Part shown: piece after piece, positions 26,501 through 37,648 of the stretch | Position numbering within the stretch: position 1 is the first letter of the stretch | Layout: each line of letters starts with the position of its first letter | Assembly (NCBI GenBank): GCA_007115705.1 | Contig: QXEO01002115.1 | Location: 71,342 to 135,341, forward strand | Direction: 5' to 3' | Length of the DNA: 64,000 nt | DNA from: Dactylis glomerata | Lineage: Eukaryota > Streptophyta > Magnoliopsida > Poales > Poaceae | Translations under genes and position numbers: made by a program | Notes under the pieces: model-generated | Database searches by the model: none | Seen by the model: only the letters and a program-made list of their open reading frames with translations | Told to the model about the DNA's origin: nothing

Positions 26501-29500
26501 GAGTGTTATCGCATGTGTGTGTAGAGGGTGACACCTCGGAGATAGATGTTGCCTCTCTAAGCACCCTAACACACATAGCTACATATATTAGGGGAAAGTG
26601 ATAGCTTTGGGGGGATTCCTACTCTTCTCAGGCTCCACGTACATCGGAACTCTAGCCAGGTAGGCCCGCGCGGTCTACCCCTTTGACTTCCCTCCAACGA
26701 CGGTTGACCGGTGGACCTTTTTTACTTTATTTTGTTTGGTTAGGCAATAGGAGCACATAACAACACCGTGGAGGCCAAGAGCCCCCCTAGTAGACCCGTC
26801 GTGGGAGTTTCCCGCCCTACGCCCGAGATTTTCGAGAGTGTTATCGCATGTGTGTGTAGAGGGTGACACCTCGGAGATAGATGTTGCCTCTCTAAGCACC
26901 CTAACACACATAGCTACATATATTAGGGGAAAGTGATAGCTTTGGGGGGATTCCTACTCTTCTCAGGCTCCACGTACATCGGAACTCTAGCCAGGTAGGC
27001 CCGCGCGGTCTACCCCTTTGACTTCCCTCCAACGACGGTTGACCGGTGGACCTTTTTTACTTTATTTTGTTTGGTTAGGCAATAGGAGCACATAACAACA
27101 CCGTGGAGGCCAAGAGCCCCCCTAGTAGACCCGTCGTGGGAGTTTCCCGCCCTACGCCCGAGATTTTCGAGAGTGTTATCGCATGTGTATGTCTGAAGAG
27201 GGTGACACCTCGGAGATAGATGTTGCCTCTCTAAGCACCCTAACACACGTAGCTACATATATTAGGGGGAAAGCGATAGCTTTGGGGGGATTCCTACTCT
27301 TCTCAGGCTCCACGTACATCAGAACTCTAGCCAGGTAGGCCCGCGCAGTCTACCCCTTTGACTTCCCTCCAACAACAGTTGACTGGTGGACCTTTTTAGT
27401 TTATTTTGTTTGGTTATGCAATAGGAGCATATAACAACACAGTGGAGTCCAAGAGCCCACCTAGTAGACCCATCGTGGGAGTTTCCCGCCATACGCTCGA
27501 GATTTTCGAGAGTGTTATCGCATATGTGTGAAGAGGGTGACACCTCGAAGATAGATGTTGCCTCTTTAAGCACCCTAACACATGTAGCTACATATATTAG
27601 GGGATAGTGATAGCTTTGGGGGGGATTCCTACTCTTCTCAGGCTCCACGTACATCGAACTCTAGCCAGGTGGGTCCGCGCGGTCTACCCCTTTGACTTCC
27701 CTCCAACGATGGTTGACCGGTGGACCTTTTTACTTTATTTTGTTTGGTTAGGCAATAGGAGCACATAACAACACCATGGAGGCCAAGAGCCCCCCTAGTA
27801 GACCCGTCGTGGGAGTTTCCTGCCCTACGCCCGAGATTTTCGAGAGTGTTATCGCATGTGTACGTCTGAAGAGGGTGACACCTCGGAGATAGATGTTGCC
27901 TCTCTAAACACCCTAACACACATAGCTACATATATTAGGGGAAAGTGATAGCTTTGGGGGGATTCCTACTCTTCTCAGGCTCCACGTACATCGAAACTCT
28001 AGCCAGGTGGGCCCACGCGGTCTACCCCTTTGACTTCCCTCCAACAACGGTTGACCGGTGGACCTTTTTACTTTATTTTGTTTGGTTAGGCAATAGGAGC
28101 ACATAACAACACCGTGGAGGCCAAGAGCCCCCCTAGTAGACCCATTGTGGAATTTCCTGCCCTGCGCCCGAGATTTTTGAGAGTGTTATCGCATGTGTAC
28201 GTCTGAAGAGGGTAACACCTCAGAGATAGATATTGCCTCTTTAAACACCCTAACACACATAGCTACATATATTAGGGGAAAGTGATAGCTTTGGGGGGAT
28301 TCCTACTCTTCTCAGGCTCCATGTACATCGAAACTCTAGCCAGGTGGGTCCGCGCGGTCTACCCCTTTGACTTCCCTCCAACGACGGTTGACCAGTGGAC
28401 CTTTTTACTTTATTTTGTTTGGTTAGGCAATAGGAGCACATAACAACACCGTGGAGGCCAAGAGCCCCCCTAGTAGACCCGTCATGGGAGTTTCCCGCCC
28501 TACGCCCGAGATTTTCGAGAGTGTTATCGCATGTGTATGTCTGAAGAGGGTGACACCTCGGAGATAGATGTTGCCTCTCTAAGCACCCTAACACACGTAG
28601 CTACATATATTAGGGGGAAAGCGATAGCTTTGGGGGGATTCCTACTCTTCTCAGGCTCCACGTACATCAGAACTCTAGCCAGGTAGGCCCGTGCAGTCTA
28701 CCCCTTTGACTTCCCTCCAACAACAGTTGACCGGTGGACCTTTTTAGTTTATTTTGTTTGGTTATGCAATAGGAGCATATAACAACACAGTGGAGTCCAA
28801 GACCCCACCTAGTAGACCCATCGTGGGAGTTTCCTGCCCTATGCCCGAGATTTTTGAGAGTGTTATCGCATGTGTACATCTGAAGAGGGTGACACCTCAG
28901 AGATAGATATTGCCTCTCTAAACACCCTAACACACATAGCTACATATATTAGGGGAAAGTGATAGCTTTGGGGGGATTCCTACTCTTCTCAGGCTCCACG
29001 TACATCGAAACTCTAGCCAGGTGGGTCCGCGCGGTCTACCCCTTTGACTTCCCTCCAACGATGGTTGACCGGTGGACCTTTTTACTTTATTTTGTTTGGT
29101 TAGGCAATAGGAGCACATAACAACACCGTGGAGGCCAAGAGCCCCCCTAGGAGACCCGTCGTGGGAGTTTCCTGCCCTACGCCCGAGATTTTCGAGAGTG
29201 TTATCGCATGTGTACGTCTGAAGAGGGTGACACCTCGGAGATAGATGTTGCCTCTCTAAACACCCTAACACACATAGCTACATATATTAGGGGAAAGTGA
29301 TAGCTTTGGGGGGATTCCTACTCTTCTCAGGCTCCACGTACATCGAAACTCTAGCCAGGTGGGCCCGCGCGGTCTACCCCTTTGACTTCCCTCCAATGAC
29401 GGTTGACCGATGGACCTTTTCTTTATTTTGTTTGGTTAGGCAATAGGAGTACATAACAACACCGTGGAGGCCAAGAGCCCCCCTAGTAGACCCATCGTGG

Positions 29501-30693
29501 GAGTTTCCCGCCCTGCGCCCGAGATTTTTGAGAGTGTTATCGCATGTGTGTGTAGAGGGTGACACGTGCCTCTCTAAGTACCCTAACACACGTAGCTACA
29601 TATATTTGGGGAAAGTGATAGCTTTGGGGGGATTCCTACTCTTCTCAGGCTCCGCATACATCGAAACTCTAGCCAGGTGGGCCCGCGCGGTCTAACCCTT
29701 TGACTTCCCTCCAACGATGGTTGACCGGTGGACCTTCTTGTTTATTTTGTTTGGTTAGGCAATAGGAGCACATAACAACCCCGTGGAGTCCAAGATCCCC
29801 CTAGTAGACCCGTCGTGGGAGTTTCCCGCCCTACACCCGAGATTTTCGAGAGTGTTATCGCATGTGTGTGAAGAGGGTGACACCTCGGAGGTAGAGGTTG
29901 CCTCTCTAAGCACCCTAACACATGTAAATACATATATTAGGGGAAAGTGATAGCTTTGGGGGGATTCCTACTCTTCTCAGGCTCCACGTACATCGAAACT
30001 CTAGCCAGCTGGACCCGCACAGTCTACCCCTTTGACTTCCCTCCAACGACGGTTGACCGGTGGACCTTTTTACTTTATTTTGTTTGCTTAGGCTATAGGA
30101 GCATGGAACAACACCGTGGAGTCCAAGAGCCCCCAGTAGACCCGTCTTGGGAGATTCCCGCCATACGCTCGAGATTTTCGAGAGTGTTATCGCATATGTG
30201 TGAAGAGGGTGACACCTCGAAGATAGATGTTGCCTCTTTAAGCACCCTAACACATGTAGCTATATATATTAGGGGGAAGTGATAACTTTGGGGGATTTCT
30301 ACTCCTCTCAGGCTCCGCGTACACGGAAACTCTAGCCAGGTGGGCCCGCGCGGTCTACCCCTTTGACTTCCCTCCAACGATGGTTGACCGGTGGATCTTT
30401 TTACTTTATTTTGTTTGGTTAGGCTATTGGAGCACGGAACAACACCGTGGAGTCCAAGAGCCCCCCCAGTAGATTCATCGTGGGATTTTCCCGCCCTACG
30501 CCCGAGATTTTCGAGAGTGTTATCGCATGTGTCTGAAGAGGGTGACACCTCGGAGATAGATGTTGCCTCTCTAAGCACCCTAACACACGTAGCTATATAT
30601 ATTAGGGGGAAGTGATAACTTTGGGGTCTTTCAACATGGAACAACATCGTGGAGTCCAAGAGCATCATAGACCCGTAGTGTGAACTTCCTATC
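17530..30693. repeat. 338-bp satellite array 3
   Basis: About 39 monomers in the same orientation as arrays 1 and 2, with lengths of 334-339 bp judged from one landmark (for example 19823, 20161, 20499, 20837). The two subfamilies alternate over long parts. From about 24,885 to 30,693 the monomer order and private variants match array 2 from about 8050 to 13,862 at an offset of 16.83 kb. The last monomers are the same diverged, partly deleted types found at the right ends of arrays 1 and 2. Confidence 0.95.
19240..25993. repeat. Higher-order repeat: two adjacent 3377-bp units of ten monomers
   Basis: Ten consecutive monomers starting near 19240 recur in the same order near 22617. Landmarks are offset by exactly 3377 bp throughout (for example 19485, 22862 and 26239). 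Shared private variants include TATTACGGGAAAGTG (20175 and 23552), CCCACCATGGGAG (20720 and 24097) and CGCGGTGTACCCC (20935 and 24312). By eye I found only a few substitutions, for example GTCCGCACGG at 21602 against GTCCGCGCGG at 24979. A third unit starts after 25994 but soon switches to another monomer order. Within the unit, a six-monomer and a four-monomer part resemble each other. Confidence 0.85.
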
Positions 30694-31158
30694 GTGTCAT
30701 TTCATGCGATCCCATACATCCTTTTCCGAAATCTTAAAACATCAAAATATCTATATTTTGTTATTTTATGATATATTTTAGTGGTGCATAAATTATCATG
30801 AAATCAAATGTGGGAAAATTTTTTGGAAACATCTAAGCCGACGGCAATGCCGTCGGCATAGATGGGACCGGCGGTCCTCCCGTGACGCCGTTAGGGTTGC
30901 AGTTTGCGGCCCCACCTTCGGTCAAACTATGCCGACGGCTGCGCTATGCCGACGGCTTTGCTGCCAGCGTACGTTTGAAGGCCGACGGTCAACCTATGCC
31001 GACGACTTTGCCGTCGGCGTAGATATCTATGCCGACGGCTTTTCTACGCCGACGGTCGTTTCTGTAGGATTCCTATCCAGCGAGATACGCCGACGGCCCC
31101 GATAAAAAGCCGTCGGCATAGCTCTAGGCCGTCGGCGTAGTGTCTTGTTCCCGTAGTG
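30694..31158. mobile_element. CACTA transposon terminus, copy 3
   Basis: Same structure as the ends at 4335 and 14327: AT-rich lead, GCCGACGGC cluster from about 30835, terminus TTCCCGTAGTG at 31158, and the same following bases. One subterminal motif reads GCCGACGAC here, and GCCGTCGGC at 31010 is intact where copies 1 and 2 have GCCGTTGGC. The three copies have therefore begun to diverge independently. Confidence 0.8.
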
Positions 31159-31510
31159 ATTGTGTGCTAACCCAATCAACAACTTCGCTTTCGAGTAATA
31201 GTATCTGTACTTACCAACCGCCAACATAGCCATATGTGTACCATGCACTATGACATGTGATGTCATGTGCTGATGTGCCTCATCGGAGAAAAAGAAAAAA
31301 ACATCACCCACAAGTCATGTCTTTCTGAGAATGCTGTATTTATGTTGAATATTATGTATGAGCTCGATTACGTTTCGATTCTAAATTATAATAGATATGA
31401 ATAGGTTACGTTTAGTTTTGAGTCAGACTCTAATAGCATGAGTCTTATGTATATAATATGGGGGACACCACCCGGTAACCTACAACGACTAGACGTGTAA
31501 TTAAGGAGAG
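31159..31510. other. Conserved flank downstream of the CACTA end, copy 3
   Basis: Matches copies 1 and 2 up to GACGTGTAA at 31500. It then has TTAAGGAGAGCGGTC where the others have GGAGAGCAATTGC. This copy alone runs on into the low-copy DNA of region 2, so it may be the original context of the module. Confidence 0.7.
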
Positions 31511-32817
31511 CGGTCTAATTCTGCTAGGTACCCAAGGCGATCAGTGCAGTGGTATCAAAGCCAAGGTGCGTTCGTAATCATCCTGTGCAAAGTAGTCGAG
31601 TTCGCTAACGTTAACAAATCTCCCGATACAGTCATCATGTTGTAATTTCATGTTGTAATTGCTTGCTACTGGGTAGACGATAACAAAGAACAAACTGCAT
31701 TTTTTCTCTCTAAATGTCCGAAGTCCCCAGACTGCAACGCGCGTCTGTTTTTATTAAATACACCACCAAACAGTAGAGCAAGCTCCCTATGAATTCAGAA
31801 TTCTACAAATGTGATGAAAGTTACAGCGAAAAATCTGCAGTAAACTGTGGAAATAATGTAGTCAAGATGTGAACTCTGAATCTTTCCTGCAATCTAGCAC
31901 TGTTGGCGCTGCAGTGCTGCACTAAGGTCATTGTGCGACTTTGTGACTCTGACCAGCGGAGTATAGCGCAGCATCTGCATGCATGCATGGCACGTCGTGG
32001 CCTCCGTTCTCACAGGGCGTGAAACAAAAGAAAAGATGGGGGGTGCAACTCCATCACTGTAGATCATGATCGATCGCCATTAACTTGCACGCGAGATGCT
32101 ATGATACATGATAGGGGCCTGACGGACCAGCACTACGCACATGTCTTGTATAAAGATTTAGTGCAAGCCTGCAACTGCTTAATTTCCTCGAAGAGGAGTA
32201 GGAGGAGGAGGAAGAAGAAGAAAGGGAGAGAAAAAAAATCTTCGACGACCAAATTAGACAGTCGAGCATGGCCAATTTCAGGACAACTGTTGGATCAGTT
32301 GGACTGCGGTATAGGTTCCTGATCCATGCAGTGATAAGTGATAACGCAGGCTGCTGAGAAATGCACGGCGACTTCCGAGCCGGTCCGTCATTGTAGCTCA
32401 GCAGGGCATGGTCTCTGGGACCTCACAATGGACGAGCACAGGATTGTTTGGGTTTTGCCCCAAGATATTCATGCGTGGCTTGGCTGGAGACTGTAGATAG
32501 ACGAGGGTGGTTCTGGGGCGAGTGAATGCGCACGTATGTAGCCGATCATCGCATGGCTGCACGCGGCCGTTCTCGGCGTCGGCGCCGAGCGCATTGAGTG
32601 CGGCCGGCAGGATCGGTTCAATATATCGCCGCGGGCCGCGGGAAAGGTATAGGCGCCATGTGTGGAGCAGATCGTGTTCGCGCGTAAGTTCGTAGTACAC
32701 TGATTGGTAATTGATGAATGATGTGTACGTACGAGTTTCAGGATTGCAGCTGCTCACGTTGCCAGATAGTGGGCCGGACGAACTGCCCGTACCACGTACG
32801 ACCGAGCTTCGTGGTTC
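31511..32817. other. Low-copy region without a recognisable gene
   Basis: No domain or repeat stands out. Visible features are a TGCATGCATGCATGG run at 31977, a purine-only tract at about 32190-32240 (GGAGGAGGAAGAAGAAG) and a GC-rich part at 32560-32650. A minus-strand frame of 119 codons at 32398-32757 opens at GTG and has no recognisable family. It might be a decayed exon. Confidence 0.4.
31550..31562 (+). other. Possible tRNA-Met primer-binding-site-like remnant
   Basis: TGGTATCAAAGCC matches the usual plant initiator tRNA-Met primer site TGGTATCAGAGCC at 12 of 13 positions. It follows GTGCA, as it would after an LTR ending in CA. No gag or pol follows and the upstream 'LTR' has no defined start, so this is a remnant at best. 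Confidence 0.3.
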
Positions 32818-32826
32818 AACCCTGGG

Positions 32827-33239
32827 TTAAAAAATACAAATGTTTATGATATGATACCATGCTACCACATTTAAAAATTCGAATTTTCAAGTTTCAAAAA
32901 AATTCAAAACTAATTATGTGAGCTCACATCATATGTGTCTGCGATCTCTATAATTTTTAGAACCAATTTCAAAATATACACAAAGGAACAAAAAAGATAA
33001 ATCCGCATGTGAATAGTGACATTTGTGCTTGTCTTTTTGTGACAATGTTTATGTTAGATTTGTCTTTTTAATTTCTCTATGTATATGTCAAATTGGGTTC
33101 TGTAAATTATAGGGATTGTAGGCACACATGTTCTCAACGCTAATATTTTTTTTAAAAAAAATTAAAACTTATAAATTTGATTTTTAAAGAGTGGGAGCAT
33201 GGTACCATATGAAATATGGGATCACGTGATATTTACCCC
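32827..33239. mobile_element. Fold-back MITE, 413 bp, probably Mutator-type
   Basis: The two halves are imperfect reverse complements over nearly their full length. The left end reads TTAAAAAATAC... with GATACCATGCTACCAC; the reversed right end reads GGGGTAAATATCACG... with GGTACCATGCTCCCAC. Deeper in, CTCTATAATTT...AGAACCAATTT pairs with CCCTATAATTT...AGAACCCAATTT. AACCCTGGG flanks both sides (32818-32826 and 33240-33248), a perfect 9-bp target duplication, which is the Mutator size. No coding capacity. Confidence 0.75.
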
Positions 33240-33248
33240 AACCCTGGG

Positions 33249-34258
33249 GCAAAGACGGCCCCCACATTTGTGCATGAGTCCTGGGAGAGTGTGAATTTTC
33301 CTTCTTCGGTCAGAGTGTCTCCAATGTGAGAGTAAGGCACTGAGGTCACCTTAGGCAGATTTAAACATTTGTGCACATCGGTTCCTAAGCCAGAAATTGT
33401 TGTGGTCGATCGACCACACTGAGGCCGATGTCTCCAATGTTTAAGCAGAAGAAGTTACCTTAATTATGGCCAGAATTTACCTTAAACATTGGAGGCTTTT
33501 CAGTTTTGCTATAGCCGATGGGGTTAGTCGGGCCTTAAGGTCGATTTAAAATCTAAGCATTTTAGACACACGGTCTATAAGTTCCCTTCGTCGTCGTTCT
33601 TGTTTGAAATGCGAGTCCTTGGCATGGGTTGACCGTTTGGCATCACTTTGTATCGTGTAGTGTTTTTGCGTTATACCGGTGTCTTGTTCTCATCTTCCAT
33701 GAAATATGAATATATGATACACTCCGACCGAGAGAGGATGTATTCCGAAAAATGTTCAGGGTGTGTGAGCTGAGTCACGTTGTCACTCCAGTTCATCACG
33801 ATGGTTGTAACGCTAGGGATCACATCTTAGATCTGGTTGTCTATGCGATTTACCAAAGCGAAATACTCATCAATAGCGAGCCACATATGATGAAATTGCT
33901 AATATTAAAGCTTGGCAAGTCTGCTGTCCTGTCGCATGATTAGTGCTTTCTGTTTCATTTGCATGTGCGTTTCGAATCAAAGTACTTTAAACCATTCTAA
34001 GAATAATATTATGGTCCTGCAAAAGACATGATTTGAAATACTTTGAGGTGTTTGCTCTATCTAAAATTGTAGTTTTAAAACTATAGTATCTATTGTACTG
34101 CAATACTTTTGCAGATTCTAAGAAAGCGGTCCATATATACCTCTTTTTTAATTTATTTCTTGAGAAACGCAACAACAAAATATAGTATTCAGTGTCCAGG
34201 ACACTAAAAACAATAGTATTGCAATGTTGTATTTTGTAGATAACATTGCTTCCAAATA
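33249..34258. other. No gene seen; contains a short palindromic transposon-like fragment
   Basis: CTCCAATGTTTAAG at 33432-33445 is the exact reverse complement of CTTAAACATTGGAG at 33481-33494, a 14-bp inverted repeat with a 35-bp spacer. A related GTCTCCAATGTGAG lies at 33309. This resembles decayed MITE ends, but I could not fix target duplications. The rest (33500-34258) is AT-rich with no recognisable coding domain. Confidence 0.4.
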
Positions 34259-34320
34259 GAGCCCGGGCATATTAGGTAGCTTAGTGTTTTGTCAGTTTTT
34301 TTTTTTGGAAATGCCATGGT
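34259..34320 (+). repeat. Direct duplication of about 62 bp, copy 1
   Basis: GAGCCCGGGCATATTAGGTA and the following 25 bases, then a T-run and GGAAAT, recur at 35066-35128. The two copies differ in T-run length and a few bases after GGAAAT. Confidence 0.7.
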
Positions 34321-34800
34321 TTTTGAAAATACTAAGGTTTCACATACTCTGAGGTTTTTGGTACCATTGTATTCTAGAGTTTTATAACTACAGTATGTCT
34401 AGTTCTTGGTCAACTCAGAATTAACTTACTTCTCAGTCAAGTGACATCTTTCCAAGATTTTGTACTAGTGAGCATTTTTGTTGTGTTATTTTTTTTCTCG
34501 CTTGCTACCAGAAGAGGTCTCAGTTGGAACCCCCTTTTATACTACTTTTTTTAAATAATTGTTGTAACCCACTTGGAAGCCCACTTGCACATCACCTACA
34601 AGCGTGATTCACGGTACAAATCCAACAACTGAAAAGCTAATTGAGCTCCAACTTAATTTTCAGTCTATTGAGAATTAGCAAAATCCTAGAAATTATGGTA
34701 TCTCTAATACCATAGTATTTTTTGGAGCATTCAAGAAAGAGGTCTGACCTCTTGTTTCATAAACTGAGAAAGAAACCTACACTTTTTACAAACTATGCTA

Positions 34801-34910
34801 CTCCCTCCATTTAAATGAATAAGGCATCCTCTTTTTGCGTGTTTATTTGACCAAGAATTACTCTAAATATATTAATAATATTAGTATGCCTTTTCATTAA
34901 GAAGTGGGAA
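34801..34910 (+). mobile_element. Stowaway-type MITE end (truncated)
   Basis: TA followed by CTCCCTCCATTTAAATGAAT is the standard Stowaway (Tc1/mariner MITE) terminus at a TA target. The following AT-rich text (about 100 bp) fits such an element, but no opposite GGAGGGAG-TA end was found, so the right side is lost or too diverged. Confidence 0.6.
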
Positions 34911-35065
34911 ATTGGCCGGTTTATGAGGAAAACTGACCGAAAACCGAACAACACAACGCAACACGCCGGTCCCCGAGATCACGCACCACACGATCCGACG
35001 ACTCTACCGCCCAAGCGGCAAAAGCCAAAACCTGATAGCATGACGGCAAAGGCCGCCATCATCCG

Positions 35066-35128
35066 GAGCCCGGGCATATTAGGTAGCTTAGTGTTTTGTC
35101 AGTTTTTTTTTGGAAATACCATAGTTTG
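35066..35128 (+). repeat. Direct duplication of about 62 bp, copy 2
   Basis: Second copy of the segment at 34259-34320 (offset 807 bp). It leads straight into the GC-rich GGTAGCA-motif region. Confidence 0.7.
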
Positions 35129-35519
35129 GGATCTTCTCCAATGGCCTCGCCCGCACCGCCGGTACTCCGGCCGACATCACCGCCGGTAGCATGTCTACTC
35201 CGGCGAGCAGCCCCGCAACCTGCTCCTTGCAGCACGGTCACACACAGTGGTAGCAGCGGCACACATCGATGGTAGCAGTGCCGTCCACCTATGGCAGCAT
35301 TACCGGTAGCATGTCTACTCCGGCCGGGCAGCACGGCCGGTAGCATGTCTACTCCGGCGAGCTGCACCATCACCAGCTCCTTGCAGCACCTCCACATGCG
35401 AGTGGTAGCATCGCCGCACATGGACGGTAGCACCACCACCCACCTATGGCAGCATCGCCGTCAAACCATGGTAGCGCCGTTGGCCATGGCTGGTAGCATC
35501 GCCGGCCATGGCTAGTAGC
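35129..35519. repeat. GC-rich segment with GGTAGCA tandem motifs, left of the hAT element
   Basis: CCGGTAGCATGTCTACTCCG occurs at about 35184, 35306 and 35339, and many shorter GGTAGCA/CGCCG(G)CCATGG motifs follow. The same motif continues directly across the hAT insertion at 63347, so both flanks were one sequence. Long frames are open in several registers because of base composition. No protein domain recognised. Confidence 0.6.
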
Positions 35520-35750
35520 TAGGGTTGAAGATGGAGCGGAAACAGATGAAAATATGCTTTATCATTTTCGTTTCCGCATGTCTTGCCAAAATCAAAAACG
35601 AAAACAAAAACCTGAGAAACAAATACGAAAGCGACAATCACCGGAGACGGATACGAAGCGGATACCTGATGAATACGTTACAAAAATGAACATTTGTCGG
35701 AACAATTAAATACATTGGGTTGTACATAAAAAACACACATATAATTTAAA

Positions 35751-35847
35751 GGGATTTCTATTTTCGTGCCCTCAGGTCGTTAGTTGTACTCAGTTTTCCC
35801 CAGCTCCTTAGTTTTTCCTCAGTTTTCCCCAAGCCGTTGTCTGAAAC
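35751..35847 (+). repeat. Left terminal inverted repeat of the Mutator-like element
   Basis: 97 bp, pairing with 40661-40757. Contains TACTCAGTTTTCCCC and CTCAGTTTTCCCC, a motif that recurs inside the element. Confidence 0.9.
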
Positions 35848-36296
35848 CCTCAAGGAGCTCGGACGTGAGGATTCCCGTTAAGTTGACCGTTTCCGTGCTG
35901 ACGTGTGGGGCCGCGTCGTATGGGGCCGCGTCGCGTGAGGCTGGTAGAAAGGGACCGCGTGGGACAGGACGAGACCGTGTTTGGTTGTACGTGAGAGCTC
36001 GGTTTGGCATTGACTTTTCAGAGCGCCTTTTTCCCCTCTCTCTCTGTAAACAGTTCTCTCTCTTTTCACCAAATTAGTATCAAATCTAGAGAAGCTTCTA
36101 TTTCTGTCTTTCTTCAATGATTGCTGCCTTTTGGCCCTCGTTTTTTGCCCAATATGGTAACAAATCTAGAAGCTAGTATAGTATAATACATAAAATGCAT
36201 ACATCAGCCAAAAGAAGCCAATAACGATGTTAATATTCACGACAAACTAAGCTGAAAATAATATAAGATGCAATGTATGCCCAACATGAAGGTTCT

Positions 36297-37648
36297 TCAT
36301 TCTTCATCATATATTTCGGAGTCGCTATATTCCATGAGACAAAAAAAATATTGACTGAACTCCTTCCGTCTGCAGTGTGCAGCCAATAGATCCTCCAAAC
36401 GGTATGGCCTTGGTTCTATTTTCATACCGTCGGAATCTAATCTATCCACAAGTCGTGGCCACTCATCCCAGGCCTTTCTATCATCAAAGTACTGTCTGAT
36501 ATAACCGCCCTCGTAGTAGATGCAGTCAAGTCGAACTGTCGGGTGCACTCTGGTGTCGACGGAGATACACCGTTTATAACTGACGAAGAAGGCACGACTG
36601 CCAATGTTGACGGCATGGAGAGAGCGGCTCTCAGTGTCCACACGGTACACCAATGGTTGACCTTCCTCCAAATGCCTGTTGCCAGGGCTGCCGCCGAACA
36701 ACACAAGCAGCAGATCACCATCAGACTCCACAAGGTAGAACTTGTCAGTTCCAAGTTCTGGAAATGAAAATAGTGTCTCCATGTTGATAGTGCTCGCGCG
36801 CTTCTCCAACTGGACATTGTTGGTGCACACTAATGTTCCGACATCAAAATTGTTCACAGCTATTGCATACAATTCACCATTGAACGGGGTAAGGCAACGC
36901 AGAGAATCTTCCTCGATCGAAAATCTTCCTTCTCCCCAATCTTCTACATCTATATCCTTAGTAGGAGAGCTCTCATCGACCCAAGCAATTTCATTGGGGT
37001 AACCTGTGCAAATGAAGACCATAGTCGGGGACTTCATTACAGCGACTGACTCCACAATCATAGATGGCATCTGCGCCTCAAACGTAGCGTTCAATGTCTT
37101 TGTGAGTGGGTTCAGAAGCCGTATCTTGTGCGGCTGGTTCCTCTGGGCAAGCACGATGACGCCACGGTAAAAGTCGACGAAGTAGTATCTAAAAGGGAGT
37201 TGATGAAGATAACATTCAGCACTAAGATGTTTACGATTGAAAATAAAAATAGATTAACTCTATAGATATGGAGGAATTTGAACCTTGCATGAACTTCCGT
37301 TAGATCGATGGTGACGTAGCGGGATGTGCGGAGGTTGAGGAGGTTGAGGAAGGAGAACTCAGCGGCGCGTGGAAGGGCGTGTTCTACCACGATCCATTCG
37401 TGCAGGTGCACGTCGGGCTCAGGTAGATCTGAGCGCCAATTTGTACAAACTTGCCTCAAAGCAGCGTAGGTGTCCACGTACTCCTCGTTCGCCAGTAAGC
37501 AGTCGCCGATCTTGTGAAGTGGTCCGTCACCCTTAAGAGAGGCCCAGTTCACGGAGGCGCCGTGCTTGGATGCGCCGCCCTCGGATGCGACGGGCTCGGA
37601 GGCGATGGGCTCGGGGGCGACGGCCGCTGACGCATTCTTCTTCTCCAT
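36297..37648 (-). CDS. F-box-like protein with DUF295 (KIB1-4 type) beta-propeller domain, two exons
   Basis: Exon 1 is 37648-37284 and exon 2 is 37188-36297, joined across a 95-bp GT..AG intron (37283-37189). The join restores an Arg codon (HAR|YYFVDFYRG) and the spliced frame is 418 residues with no stop. I start at the ATG at 37648; the upstream GTG is in frame but not needed. After an Ala/Glu-rich leader of about 30 residues comes a degenerate F-box (WASLKGDGPLHKIGDCLL ... ALRQVCTNWRS). From about residue 95 it fits the DUF295 family of grass F-box proteins (ESVAVMKSPTMVFICTG, AWVDESSPTKDIDVEDWGEG, CLTPFNGELYAIA, PLVYRVDTESRSLHAVNIG). Such proteins usually act as substrate-receptor subunits of SCF ubiquitin ligases; the substrate is unknown. 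The gene sits inside a Mutator-like element, so it is probably a captured copy. The intact frame and intron suggest capture as genomic DNA and recent or maintained function. Confidence 0.85.

Noticed and set aside
414..30282. Dozens of open frames of 60-191 codons in the satellite arrays
   Set aside because: They repeat with the monomer, mostly open at GTG, change phase every monomer because its length is not a multiple of three, and match no family. They are a property of the repeat, not genes.
31541..31565. GCAGTGGTATCAA resembling a cDNA-synthesis adapter
   Set aside because: Only about 13 bases agree and the sequence runs on without an adapter body. A degenerate tRNA-Met primer site explains it better.
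32398..32757. 119-codon minus-strand frame
   Set aside because: Starts at GTG, no recognisable family, and no clear splice partners; kept only as a note in the low-copy region.
36437..37002. Other frames overlapping the F-box/DUF295 gene
   Set aside because: They are alternative-frame shadows of the spliced gene, which alone shows family motifs and consistent splice sites.
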